Positions 52,021 through 60,693 of a DNA stretch of 64,000 nucleotides are shown here, piece after piece. The DNA is taken from the NCBI RefSeq assembly GCF_009870125.1, contig NC_046679.1:2480001-2544000 (forward strand), read 5' to 3'. Under the pieces are notes generated by a model, which saw only the letters and a list, made by a program, of their open reading frames with translations, did not search any database and was not told the DNA's origin. The DNA is from Drosophila pseudoobscura. Taxonomy: Eukaryota > Arthropoda > Insecta > Diptera > Drosophilidae. A program made the translations under genes and the position numbers. The first letter of the stretch is position 1; every line of letters begins with the position of its first letter.

Positions 52021-54496
52021 ATGCTCTGGGAAACGATTGAGGAGGAAAGCAGCAGCAACAACTGCAGCATCAGCAGCCTGGATTGTAATATCAGGTAACT
52101 ATCCAATATCCATGGACTAGGAATACCCAAAAAAAATCCACCCACCAACTTTGATCGGACATAAAAGTGAAAAGAATAGCAAGAACGAAAGGATAGAAAA
52201 TGCAAGTTCAAGAACAGTAAACAGCACAAAAAGGTCTTGGAACAGAAAGAACGGTGTAAAGTGGGAGGAAGACAAGAAAACCGCTCGACAACGCCGACTG
52301 CGGCGCCGCTTTACAGTTGAACAAAAGTAAGAGTTTTATTGCTCTTCTCTCTGCTGCTTATTTTTTGCACGCTCCACACCGTTTACTTTTTTCGGCCCAG
52401 CTGTGCTGTTGTTGTTCTTGATTTTATTGTTGCTTCTTTTCATTCATTAAACCGGCTTCCGCGAGGCGTGCGGAGGAGCCCCATGCTCCAAAAGCGGAAG
52501 AGAAACAACAACAAGAGAGTCAGTCGTCAGTCAGTCACTTTTTTTGTGTTGTTGCGGTTCTTTGTGCTGTTTTTTTGAATTCCCCTCGTTGCGTGACCCA
52601 AAGTCCAGGGGCAGCAGAGTGCAGAATGTGCATGGGAATAGGAGAGTGGGGCAGCAATTGCAGTGAAAACGAAAACAGCTCGAGCAGAACGGTAAACGAT
52701 CACATGTGTGTGTGTGCGTGCCAAGGGGGATTCCGCTCAGAGTTCCGCAAAAGTAGGAGAAGAAACAGAAGCGAAAGGAGGCAAAGAGCGCGACTAAATT
52801 TCTAATTTCGAATTCCAACTTACGAGAGTGAGAGGGGAGGGGGAGGAGCGCAACCCCTGCGAGCGTTTTTGTTGTGTTTACACACCACCACCACCACCAC
52901 CGTCGCCGCCCGCCTGCGCTCCCGCTCCTCCTGCTGCTGGTATTTTTAGCTGCAGTTTAATGACCCGTTCCAGAATTTAGGGAAGAAACAGAAGACCCCT
53001 CAACCGCTCTCTCTCTCTCTGTCTCTCTAAATGCAGCTGACTAATTCCCGTTCTCTTTCTTGCGCTCTCTTTATAGCAATTCGAGCAACAAACACAACAG
53101 CCGTCGCGCCCGCCGCTCCCTGGCCTGCAGCGAAATGATGGCCATGGACGCGGAGGAGCTGTCCTTCTACGACGATGATGTCCTGCCCCAACAGCGCGTG
53201 GCAAGTCCGGAGCTGATGGGCCTGCTCTCGCCGGAGGGATCGCCCCAGCACTTCCAGATTGTGCGCCAGCAGAAAACGCTGCCAGCGACAACGGAAGAGA
53301 GCAGCACAGCCGCGACGCCAGCCCGCAGCTTCCGCGTCTTCAACAGCCTCTCGTCCACCTGCTCGATGGAGTCCAATATGGATGATGAGTACATGGAGCT
53401 GTTCGAGATGGAGTCACTGGCGGGACAGCAGCCCAGCTCCCTGGGCTTCCCCAGCGGCCTCAATTCGCTGATCAGCGGCCAGATCAAGGTGGCCTCCCCG
53501 GCCCGCCCCATCAGATCGCCAGCCCTGACGATGCGTCGCCCCTCGGTCCGACGCTGCCTCAGCATGACGGAGACGAATAGCAATCAGCTGCAGCAGCTCC
53601 AACCACAACCAAAGACGCCCGAAATTCTGAAAGAGACTGCCCGGGACTGCTTCAAGCGTCCCGAACCCCCTGCATCGGCCAGCTGCTCGCCCATCCAAAG
53701 CAAGCGCCACCGCTGTGCCGAGAAGGAGAACTGCCCCACACCCACCGCCACTGTCCCACACAGCCACAGTAGCACCACCACGACGGTGACCTCCCATCCC
53801 CCTCCGCTGCGCAAGTGCATGTCGCTGAATGACGCCGAGATTATGTCCGCGATGGCCCGTTCCGAGAACCGCAACGAACCGGAGCTCATCGGGGACTTCA
53901 GCAAGACGTACGCCCTGCCACTGATGGAGGGACGCCACCGCGATCTCAAGTCCATCTCCAGCAACACGGTAGCCCGCCTGCTGCGCGGCGAGTTCGCGGG
54001 GGATGTGGCCAGCTACCGTATCATCGACTGCCGCTACCCGTACGAGTTCGAGGGCGGCCACATCGAGGGGGCCAAGAACCTGTACACTACCGAGCAGATC
54101 CTCGAGGAGTTCCTCTCCGTCGCACAGACTGAGCTGCAGCAGCAGCAGGCCTCCGAGGCCGGCCCCAAGCGCCACATCATCATCTTCCACTGCGAGTTCT
54201 CCTCGGAGCGGGGCCCCAAGATGTCGCGCTTCCTCCGCAATCTCGATCGGGAGCGCAATACCAATGCCTACCCGGCTCTCCACTATCCCGAGATCTACCT
54301 TCTGCACAACGGCTACAAGGAGTTCTTCGAGACGCACATTGAGCACTGCGAGCCGCACACCTACCGCCCCATGCTGGACCCCGCCTACAACGAGGCCTAC
54401 CGCCACTTCAGGGCCAAGTCAAAGTCCTGGAACGGCGATGGCCTGGGCGGTGCCACTGGGCGTCTCAAGAAGTCCCGCTCCCGTCTTATGCTGTAA
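52021..54496 (+). CDS. stg: String, Cdc25-family dual-specificity phosphatase
   Basis: Coding exons are 52021..52094 and 53077..54496, giving 497 residues; D. melanogaster String is 479. The donor is CAG|GTAACT and the acceptor TTTATAG|C, with a Ser codon split 2+1. The start has a good insect context (CAACAAAATG) and opens with MLWETIEEESSS, as in known String. The protein removes inhibitory Thr/Tyr phosphates from Cdk1 and triggers mitosis. The first ~300 residues are a Ser-rich regulatory region with ELSFYDDDV, SPELMGLLSPEGSP and SMDDEYMELFEME, plus a KEN box at 241-243 (an APC/C-Cdh1 degron in this family). A rhodanese-type catalytic domain follows at roughly 315-445, with DCRYPYEFEGGHIEGA and the signature HCEFSSER, catalytic Cys397. 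The Arg/Lys-rich tail ends in SRSRLML. No break or missing catalytic residue is seen. Identification is by recognition of the whole protein. Confidence 0.98.
52095..53076 (+). other. stg: string intron
   Basis: The intron runs from GTAACT at 52095 to TTATAG at 53076, 982 nt. It holds a CAC/ACC repeat (52883-52901), CT-rich tracts just before the acceptor and TCAG/GTCA repeats near 52520. I see no independent gene in it. Joining the flanking exons restores the String frame exactly, which is the main support. Confidence 0.9.
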
Positions 54497-55170
54497 GGGG
54501 AGTCTCCGGAGTATGGCTTTGAGTCGTTATCAATTGGGTGTTATCTGGGTATTATATATAATAGAGATGGTCGGGTCGGTCATCGGGGGTATTTATTTCA
54601 CACGCAGCATTTTAAGTTGATTTTTGTTGATTTTCATTTGTTAATCTATGGCTTAAGTTTAACCAGAACTCCCCCTCTGTCACACACACACACACACACA
54701 CCACGTCACTCCCCCACACAACTTTCGATGTCACCCCTCATTTTTATTTAGTTGTCTATTGTTTTTTATGAATTCGGCTGTAGTTCAATTATTTGTAGTC
54801 CTTTAGTTCAAATTTTAACGTAAAGAGCGCCAAACGCCAAGAAAGAAGCAAAAGCTGAAAGAAACAAAAAAAATGTGCATTATAAGCTAACGAAAAGACG
54901 AAAGCGAGAAACTGTCACTAAAATTTAAGAGGCCGAAACAGAATATTTTAAATTGTACATGTCCTCCCCTCAGACCCCTTCATCATTTTTTAGATGATAA
55001 GCAGAAAACAAAATGGCTAAAAACAAACACACATCCACACACACGTTCATCAAGTACATAGACATCCATTTTTAAATGTTTAAGTATGATTATTTAAGAG
55101 TTAAAGTTTAAAACTTTGGCTAGGTACAATTTACGCTTATTATTTGTTTAATTTTAAATATACTTGCAAA
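54497..55170 (+). other. stg: string 3' UTR (3' end approximate)
   Basis: This AT-rich sequence follows the TAA. It has an AU-rich-element-like TATTTATTT (54590-54598), a CA microsatellite (54680-54702), a GCGCCAAA octamer at 54827-54834 and TTATTTAA near 55090. I find no canonical AATAAA; the variant AATATA near 55157 is the best candidate polyadenylation signal. The end is therefore a guess. Confidence 0.5.
54680..54702 (+). repeat. CA microsatellite in string 3' UTR
   Basis: About ten CA units within the presumed 3' UTR. Confidence 0.9.
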
Positions 55171-55673
55171 ACACGAAAACTGAACTGAAAATCACTGACT
55201 GGTATTTAATTTTTTTTGTATTTTTCTGGCGCCAAAAGCACCTAAAGGGCGGGAATAAGAGAGTCGTCGGTTTTGATGGTAATTTCTCATTTTGAATTTG
55301 GCGCGCAAATTAGTACTGGCACAGTACCGACACCTATATAAGTTTGGACAAATGAACACCAGAGGGCGAAGCAGTATAAAAGAAGTGGACAACCGTTTGA
55401 AATTCGTAGCATACTTCTGGGCGTAAACATCAAATGGAAAATATGTTCAAATGTTCGTTGCCAGGACTTCGTTGTTGTTGCTTCCTCCAGGGTTTCCAGG
55501 AAGTTGTCTCGGAACTTTGGGCGAAAATCAACACTGAAACTGAGGGATTCCTTAACATGAATTTTGTGGTCGCGGAACACGAATCAAGGATCTCCATTCA
55601 CCATTCAATCCGGAACTGGGTTTTCCATGTGTCTTACCACAAATTGATATATTTTTAGTAAGCATTTATAATC
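55171..55673. other. Intergenic segment between string 3' UTR and the Gag ORF
   Basis: It contains the E2F/CTCF-like motif cluster described separately and two TATA-like strings on the + strand (TATATAAG near 55335, TATAAAAG at 55374). An unsupported 74-codon + strand frame runs from 55434. No reverse-transcriptase remnant is visible on the minus strand. Confidence 0.4.
55229..55368. promoter_or_regulatory. Cluster of E2F-type sites and a CTCF-like core
   Basis: GCGCCAAAA (55229-55237) and TTTGGCGC (55297-55304) lie 60 bp apart. CACCAGAGGGCG (55357-55368) matches the core of the CTCF consensus. The cluster lies just beyond the string 3' UTR, a plausible place for a domain boundary. Motif matches only. 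Confidence 0.35.
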
Positions 55674-56519
55674 TTAAGATGCTTTCAGGTAGGAAAGCCT
55701 GGCCGCCTCGGAAAAATGGCTCATGTCTCTGGGCAACTGACTATTATAGATCGAAATGGCCCTTCGTCGCGACACCCTCGATATGATGCAGATGGCTTTG
55801 ATCTGATCCTCCCAGATGAAGGTGGGGCACGTCCTGTCGAGTGTGTGATGTCTGGAGTGGGGCACCTTCCGCGTCCGACAATTGACGCAGGCCTGATTCC
55901 GACTGCACTTCTCGCCGATGTTCAGGTGCTTCGCATAGCCGCAATTCAAGCAGGCCGAAGGACGTTGACAGTCCCTGGTCGGGTGCCCGAAGAGCAAGCA
56001 ATTCCTGCAGCGCATTGGAGTGGGCACATAAGGATGGAGTCGAATGATTTTGCCATTCAGTTGAATACTTGGCGGAGGATAGGTATCAAAGTGCAGTATT
56101 ATCAGACCCGTCTCGTGCTTTTTGCTGGGCTGCTGTCTCCAGCGAGTGATCTTCCTGACGCTGATCACATTGTGCTCCTGCAGCTGCTGGAGTATCTCCG
56201 CCTCGGAGTGTTTCGCCAGGTCGTACGAGTGCATCACCGCCCGGCCTTGGTTGAGGCTGCGATGCTCCTTCACCTCCACATCGATGTTGTTGGGCAGGAA
56301 GCACACCTGCGGGAGTTTTGCGGCGCTCAGGTTGGCAGCCCAAGTCTTCACAAGCACCGTGCCGTTGCTCAGCTTCTGGCAGAAATCGACGGGGCCGCAG
56401 CAGATATTTTCAAGAGCATTACAAATGTGTTCTACCATCACACGTTGCAGTCCTATCCTGGAGTTCAATCGGGATACAGTGAGATATTTGGGAAACGGTA
56501 TTCCGCTGCGAGCCGCCAT
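55674..56519 (-). CDS. Gag/ORF1-like protein of a non-LTR retrotransposon (LOA/I/Jockey type)
   Basis: This intact 281-codon frame lies on the opposite strand to string. Residues from about 12 (PKYLTVSRLNS) resemble the RNA-binding region of non-LTR ORF1 proteins. Three Cys/His knuckles follow: CRNCLLFGHPTRDC (C-X2-C-X4-H-X4-C), a longer variant CLNCGYAKHLNIGEKC, and CVNCRTRKVPHSRHH..C followed by P. The frame stays open 24 codons upstream of the ATG, so the true start may differ. Family ORF1 proteins are usually longer and followed by a reverse-transcriptase ORF2. Here the frame stops soon after the third knuckle and no RT motif is visible at 55200-55673. It would bind element RNA if expressed. 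It is either a truncated element or a retained Gag; I cannot decide which. Confidence 0.85.
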   Translation of the reverse strand: MAARSGIPFPKYLTVSRLNSRIGLQRVMVEHICNALENICCGPVDFCQKLSNGTVLVKTWAANLSAAKLPQVCFLPNNIDVEVKEHRSLNQGRAVMHSYDLAKHSEAEILQQLQEHNVISVRKITRWRQQPSKKHETGLIILHFDTYPPPSIQLNGKIIRLHPYVPTPMRCRNCLLFGHPTRDCQRPSACLNCGYAKHLNIGEKCSRNQACVNCRTRKVPHSRHHTLDRTCPTFIWEDQIKAICIISRVSRRRAISIYNSQLPRDMSHFSEAARLSYLKAS

Positions 56520-56620
56520 TGTGCAACCTTCGAGTGTCCTGACGAAACTGTAGTGAGCTCTGGAGCAGCCTCGTATTTTACCTCAATCATTCGCCACATT
56601 GCAGCATTGATCTTATGACG
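55674..56620 (-). mobile_element. Non-LTR retrotransposon fragment (5' part, ORF1 only)
   Basis: The element is defined by the Gag-like frame plus about 100 bp of possible upstream coding or leader sequence. I see no poly(A)/poly(T) tail, target-site duplication or ORF2 remnant at the left edge, so both boundaries are provisional. A leader-like stretch on the minus strand between about 56940 and 56890 may belong to it. Confidence 0.6.
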
Positions 56621-57770
56621 CTTTTTACCTTTTGACTGGTGCAATTGATGTAGGCGGTTATCCTCATTATACCCTTCCAGTGGGCATTGGTCGTACAGCG
56701 AGTACCCCCCAGGTTGTGACTCAGGTGTACCCTCTCTTCAGTATCAGAAGATGCCCTTATGACATGGATGTTTACGAGTATATACTATATATTATGTGTA
56801 TGTCAATGGGACGATTTTCCAATAGCAAGTATTAACCATTATTAGGAGCTTGAAACTACAAAGATCTTCAACATTTTATCACACTGAAAATTCCACTTTT
56901 CTAGCCTTGCACTAAACACTGAACTGGAAACTGTTAGGGTGTTCAAAGCACCGACGACCCTTTCCACACTCTCGCTATCAAGTGCACATAAGCAGATTAG
57001 CATTTGATTTCCTTCCCGACACTCGAGTCGGTGTACAAGTGGCTCGCACGAGTGTACTATTAATTTGATTCCCTCGAAATTGTGGGATATGAATGTGGGC
57101 TTATGCCAATTAGTCGCCTTTCTATGAAGTGTCCTGTATCTGTGCTTCCGAGTCCCTCCCTGTTGGGGGTTCCCCATCACTTGTTTTGCCACTTTTTCTT
57201 TTTTGTTTGTGTGCGGTGTCCGCTTATCTGGGGGTCTGAGCTTCCGCCATGGGGGGTGGGCTCGACTCTAGGGTCGAGTGGCGGCTGAGGTGCTGCTGGA
57301 ATACCAAATAGAAAGAAATGGGTTAATCAGCGCAATTAAGGTCAAAACCACGTCTCTGTCTCTGTTTCTGTCTCTATGTTTTTTTTTTGTGTGTGCGTGT
57401 GTATGTGTGCGCGTTTGCATAGAGATTCAAAATTGCGCATACGCCGGGTAAGCCCTGCCATTATTTTATTGCAAGCGTCCCGCTGCGACTCTCTGTGCGG
57501 AAACCTATACTAACGCATCTCGTATATATGGATGGATGGATGGATGGATGGAGGGATGGATGCGTGTGGTTTCTCTATGATAAAGATTCTCGAAAAGCTT
57601 CCACGGCGCAACCTCTAAGCCGTCGACGTTTCAAGTCTCTCTCTTTCTCTCTCTTTAAATTTTCTCTGTAAATGTATTTGTGTTTCTCGTTCTGTATCTG
57701 TGTCTCGTTCTGCAACTGTGCGTGTGTGTGTGTGCTTGAGCTGTAACTGTGTGCGTAGTCCGTTGCCTGG
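56621..57770. other. Intergenic, no supported gene
   Basis: It holds a short hairpin-like ATACCCTTCCAGTGGGCAT (56669-56687), minus-strand leader-like sequence near 56890-56945, a GGAT microsatellite (57529-57561) and GT/TC-rich tracts up to the putative promoter. A 116-codon minus frame (56842-57192) shows no recognisable domain. Confidence 0.4.
57529..57561. repeat. GGAT microsatellite
   Basis: Seven GGAT units, one GGAG variant. Confidence 0.9.
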
Positions 57771-57771
57771 C

Positions 57772-58300
57772 TATAAGACAAAAGCGCTGCGCTCAGAAAA
57801 CTTTAGATTCGCGTCAACCGCCGACCGTCGAACAGGTCGCATTCGCCCCGTAATTCCTGCTGTTCGCTGTCACTGTCCGTACCCTCTGTGGCATCCAGCT
57901 CTGTGGCTGCTTTTGTGGCACCTCTGTTAACGGTTTGGTGCGTCTACATCTCAACAGCTTTTGTGTGTCAAGCACTGGCCTGGCCGGCCCTTCAGTCAAG
58001 TGCAGCCACAACAACAAAAAATAGCCCCCCAAATTCAAGAACAACTCATGAAACACGTACCGCGGACAACAACAACAAAAACAGCAATTGTTTCGGGGCT
58101 TAAAAAACCAAAGTGATACAAAAGTGTGTTAAGAGACCGCATTCAAGAACAGAAATAGCCAGAACAAGTTTTATTTTGTGTGTCTGCCGTTGTGTCAAGT
58201 GCTGACAAGCATTTGAATTTTATCGCGAAAAGTGCGCCACTCGTTGTGCCAGAAATTGATTAACACTTGCCGGATAATTCGATATAGCCACCCGTAAACC
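57772..58300 (+). promoter_or_regulatory. Putative promoter and 5' UTR exon of the aminopeptidase gene
   Basis: TATAAG at 57772-57777 is followed by the initiator-like CTCAGAAA (A at 57795). Then comes about 500 nt of CAA-rich, leader-like sequence with in-frame stops. The aminopeptidase coding exon has a good splice acceptor 8 nt before its ATG (CCATAG at 60680-60685), so a noncoding first exon is expected upstream. Candidate donors lie near 58290. The link is inference; a different gene could start here. Confidence 0.4.
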
Positions 58301-60685
58301 AGTAAACAATGAGCAGATATGACCGGCACCGGTATCCCAGACTAGGGAATTCTGAAAATAGTATATCTACAGCAACTGCAGAACGCCCAGCCATAAACAT
58401 GATACTCGCAGAGCACAATCTATGTACATATATAATTCCTAAAGCAGTGCCAATTAATTGGCGAGAAATCTGTGGAGAGAGCGTACTGTCCGAGTACGGG
58501 TATATGGGGAAGTACGCCCTTAATGGCCCGGCGATGGGTTCAATTGATATGTCAATGCCATCGACCATCGACACGACATCGCGGCAGCACGTGTTTGACA
58601 TTTACTGCTCTCTGCAACCGTTCATCAAACCATATGCGTTATCAGGAGGCTTCATGAAGTGTGAAAATCATTTAGCCACAACTTAACCAATTGGTTCTAG
58701 ATAGTCTAACCGATTGGTTCTGTTTCAGAACCTTTTGTACAGGTACTCAAAGATAATTGGTGGTGGCCAATGAATATTTAGGTAGGGTTCGGAAGGCATT
58801 CAGCTAATGATTTGGATTAAGGAATATTTGTAAGGCCTTTAAATACAATTCTCATTTTAAATTGATTTGGAGAAACATTTTGAATGGATCAAAAGTACAT
58901 TTTTAAAGATTACCTGCGGCATGTTCTGATCCCAGCTTATCCCACAAAATCTTCCAAAGGCTTGGCCCCCTCCATTTGGCATCGGTTTCCATATGATGTT
59001 TATATGCTAATCATTCAGGTTCATTGACCGCACCCGCATTTACATAAATATATACATATGTATGCACTCAAAGAACTTGGAAAGCAGAAGCCAAAAAAAA
59101 AACAAAAACAACTTTTGCATAATTAAGAGCGACAGGGAGAAGAGTGGAATAAACCGAATCGGGGGGTGAGGGAGTTGCAATCTGGTTAATCCAGTCTAGA
59201 AAATATATGCATCTCCTTCTTCTCTTCCTCTTCGTTGGGTGGGTTCTGCTGAGAAAGAGCCTTGATCTGGAGAGGTACAGAGGGAAAGACAGAAACGAAA
59301 AAAAATGTAATACAAAGTTCATCTAAAAAGACACACCCAAATCAAGAAAATAAACAATATCTTTTATATATACTAAATGGGTCTTTCTTCAGATTTGTAC
59401 AATATATTATTTGTTTGATTATATTATTAGGGAAAATAGCATTAGTCTAATGGTTTTCCGTGCCTATCTGTATCAAAGAATGATATTAAGTATAATGAAT
59501 TAGTGAAGAAACCTTCAAGTGTCACAAGAAGGTGTTGTAGCTTTAGTTGTTTTTATAACACCTAAACTTTTTTCTACTAAAATCTTACCCGTTATAATCA
59601 ATTATTTTGATGGACATTTATGGATTTTCCACATATAATTATCCAATTTTCAGTTTTACAAACGTACAGCTTGTAAAACTATTCGTTGTGATATTTATTA
59701 GTGACTGAGCTTACAGAAACAATTAGAGTTGGTGTCCGTCACAGGCAGACGGGCAGACGGTATACAAATCAAAAAGGAGACGAGGGAACTCAGCTTTATA
59801 GCGACTGATATATATACACATGTTCTAAGGCGGGATCTTGATGAAATTATACAAGGTGGTCCGCTCCCAAAACTCGCTCTCTTTTTGGGTCTTACTTCGA
59901 TCATTGCAACAGCAAACTTCATTCTCTCTCTCTCTCCCATCAAACATCAAAGCGCTCTGAGTAGTGCTCAGTAAGACCCGATAGAGAGTAAGCGGACCAC
60001 CTTGCATAATACCATGTGCACAAAGGCAAATAGAGAGGACAGTGCGTTGTCAACGTTTACATATTCAACAAAAACACTACCAGAAGTATACTTTATAGTT
60101 TTTATCGAAAGAAACAGTGAATACATATAATCCGAAAAATTAGCAGCACTACAGGCTATGCATCAATTGATCGAACATCTGGCCATAAAGATAAGTAGTA
60201 CCTACCGCTGGCAAGGGCATACATATTGTACGTGTTTAAGTACCCGTATACCCAACCGAACAGTAGACTCCACAGAGCATAATGCGGATTGTGCTAGTAT
60301 ATGGAGGAGGAGAGTCGCCAATCGAGTTTCATTGGCCCAGACCTTAATACGTGTCCGGCATAATGAGCCGGGCCCCCCCGCACGGCACCGCACCGCATCG
60401 CCCCACAACGCAACGCAACGAAAATATAATCGTAAAAGAAAACAAATTAAACAAAATGCGATTTGCATTAAATTGAAATAAAGCAATAAGCAAACACAGT
60501 AAATTACGAGTAAGAAAACAGAAAACAGTAACAAGTGATTACGCTCCGCTCCGCTCCGTTACGTTCCGTTCGGTTTGATTTATTTAATGAATTTCCAAAG
60601 TGATTTAGTTAATTGATTTGCGAGTACTTGCCCAGAAGCCACCCGCTGACGAGTTCTCTTCTGCTCCGTCTCCTCTCCTCCATAG
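58301..60685 (+). other. Presumed first intron / upstream region of the aminopeptidase gene
   Basis: I see no supported gene here. A 125-codon frame at 58309-58686 has no recognisable motif. Contents include a tandem pair of AACCNATTGGTT boxes (58684-58718), an AT-rich stretch (59330-59700) and the inverted repeat at 59846-60010. A pyrimidine-rich tract and CATAG acceptor close the region. Confidence 0.4.
59846..60010. repeat. 165-bp imperfect inverted repeat (MITE-like or hairpin)
   Basis: The outer arms at 59846-59865 and 59991-60010 match at 19 of 20 positions when one is reverse-complemented. The inner arms GGGTCTTAC (59887-59895) and GTAAGACCC (59971-59979), with CTCTCT/AGAGAG between, extend the stem. 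The 75-nt loop contains a CT tract. It could be a miniature inverted-repeat transposon or a transcribed hairpin; no clear target-site duplication is seen. Confidence 0.6.
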
Positions 60686-60693
60686 AGTCGGCC

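Noticed and set aside
53414..54406. 330-codon minus-strand frame opposite string
   Set aside because: Shadow of the GC-rich third positions of the string coding exon.
55716..56618. 300-codon + strand frame opposite the Gag ORF
   Set aside because: The minus strand encodes clear zinc knuckles; the + frame is its shadow.
56842..57192. 116-codon minus-strand frame upstream of the Gag ORF
   Set aside because: No similarity I can recognise; may overlap retrotransposon leader but not supportable as a gene.
58309..58686. 125-codon frame after the putative 5' UTR
   Set aside because: No recognisable motif or signal peptide. It would precede a spliced leader of the aminopeptidase; kept only as an unsupported possibility.
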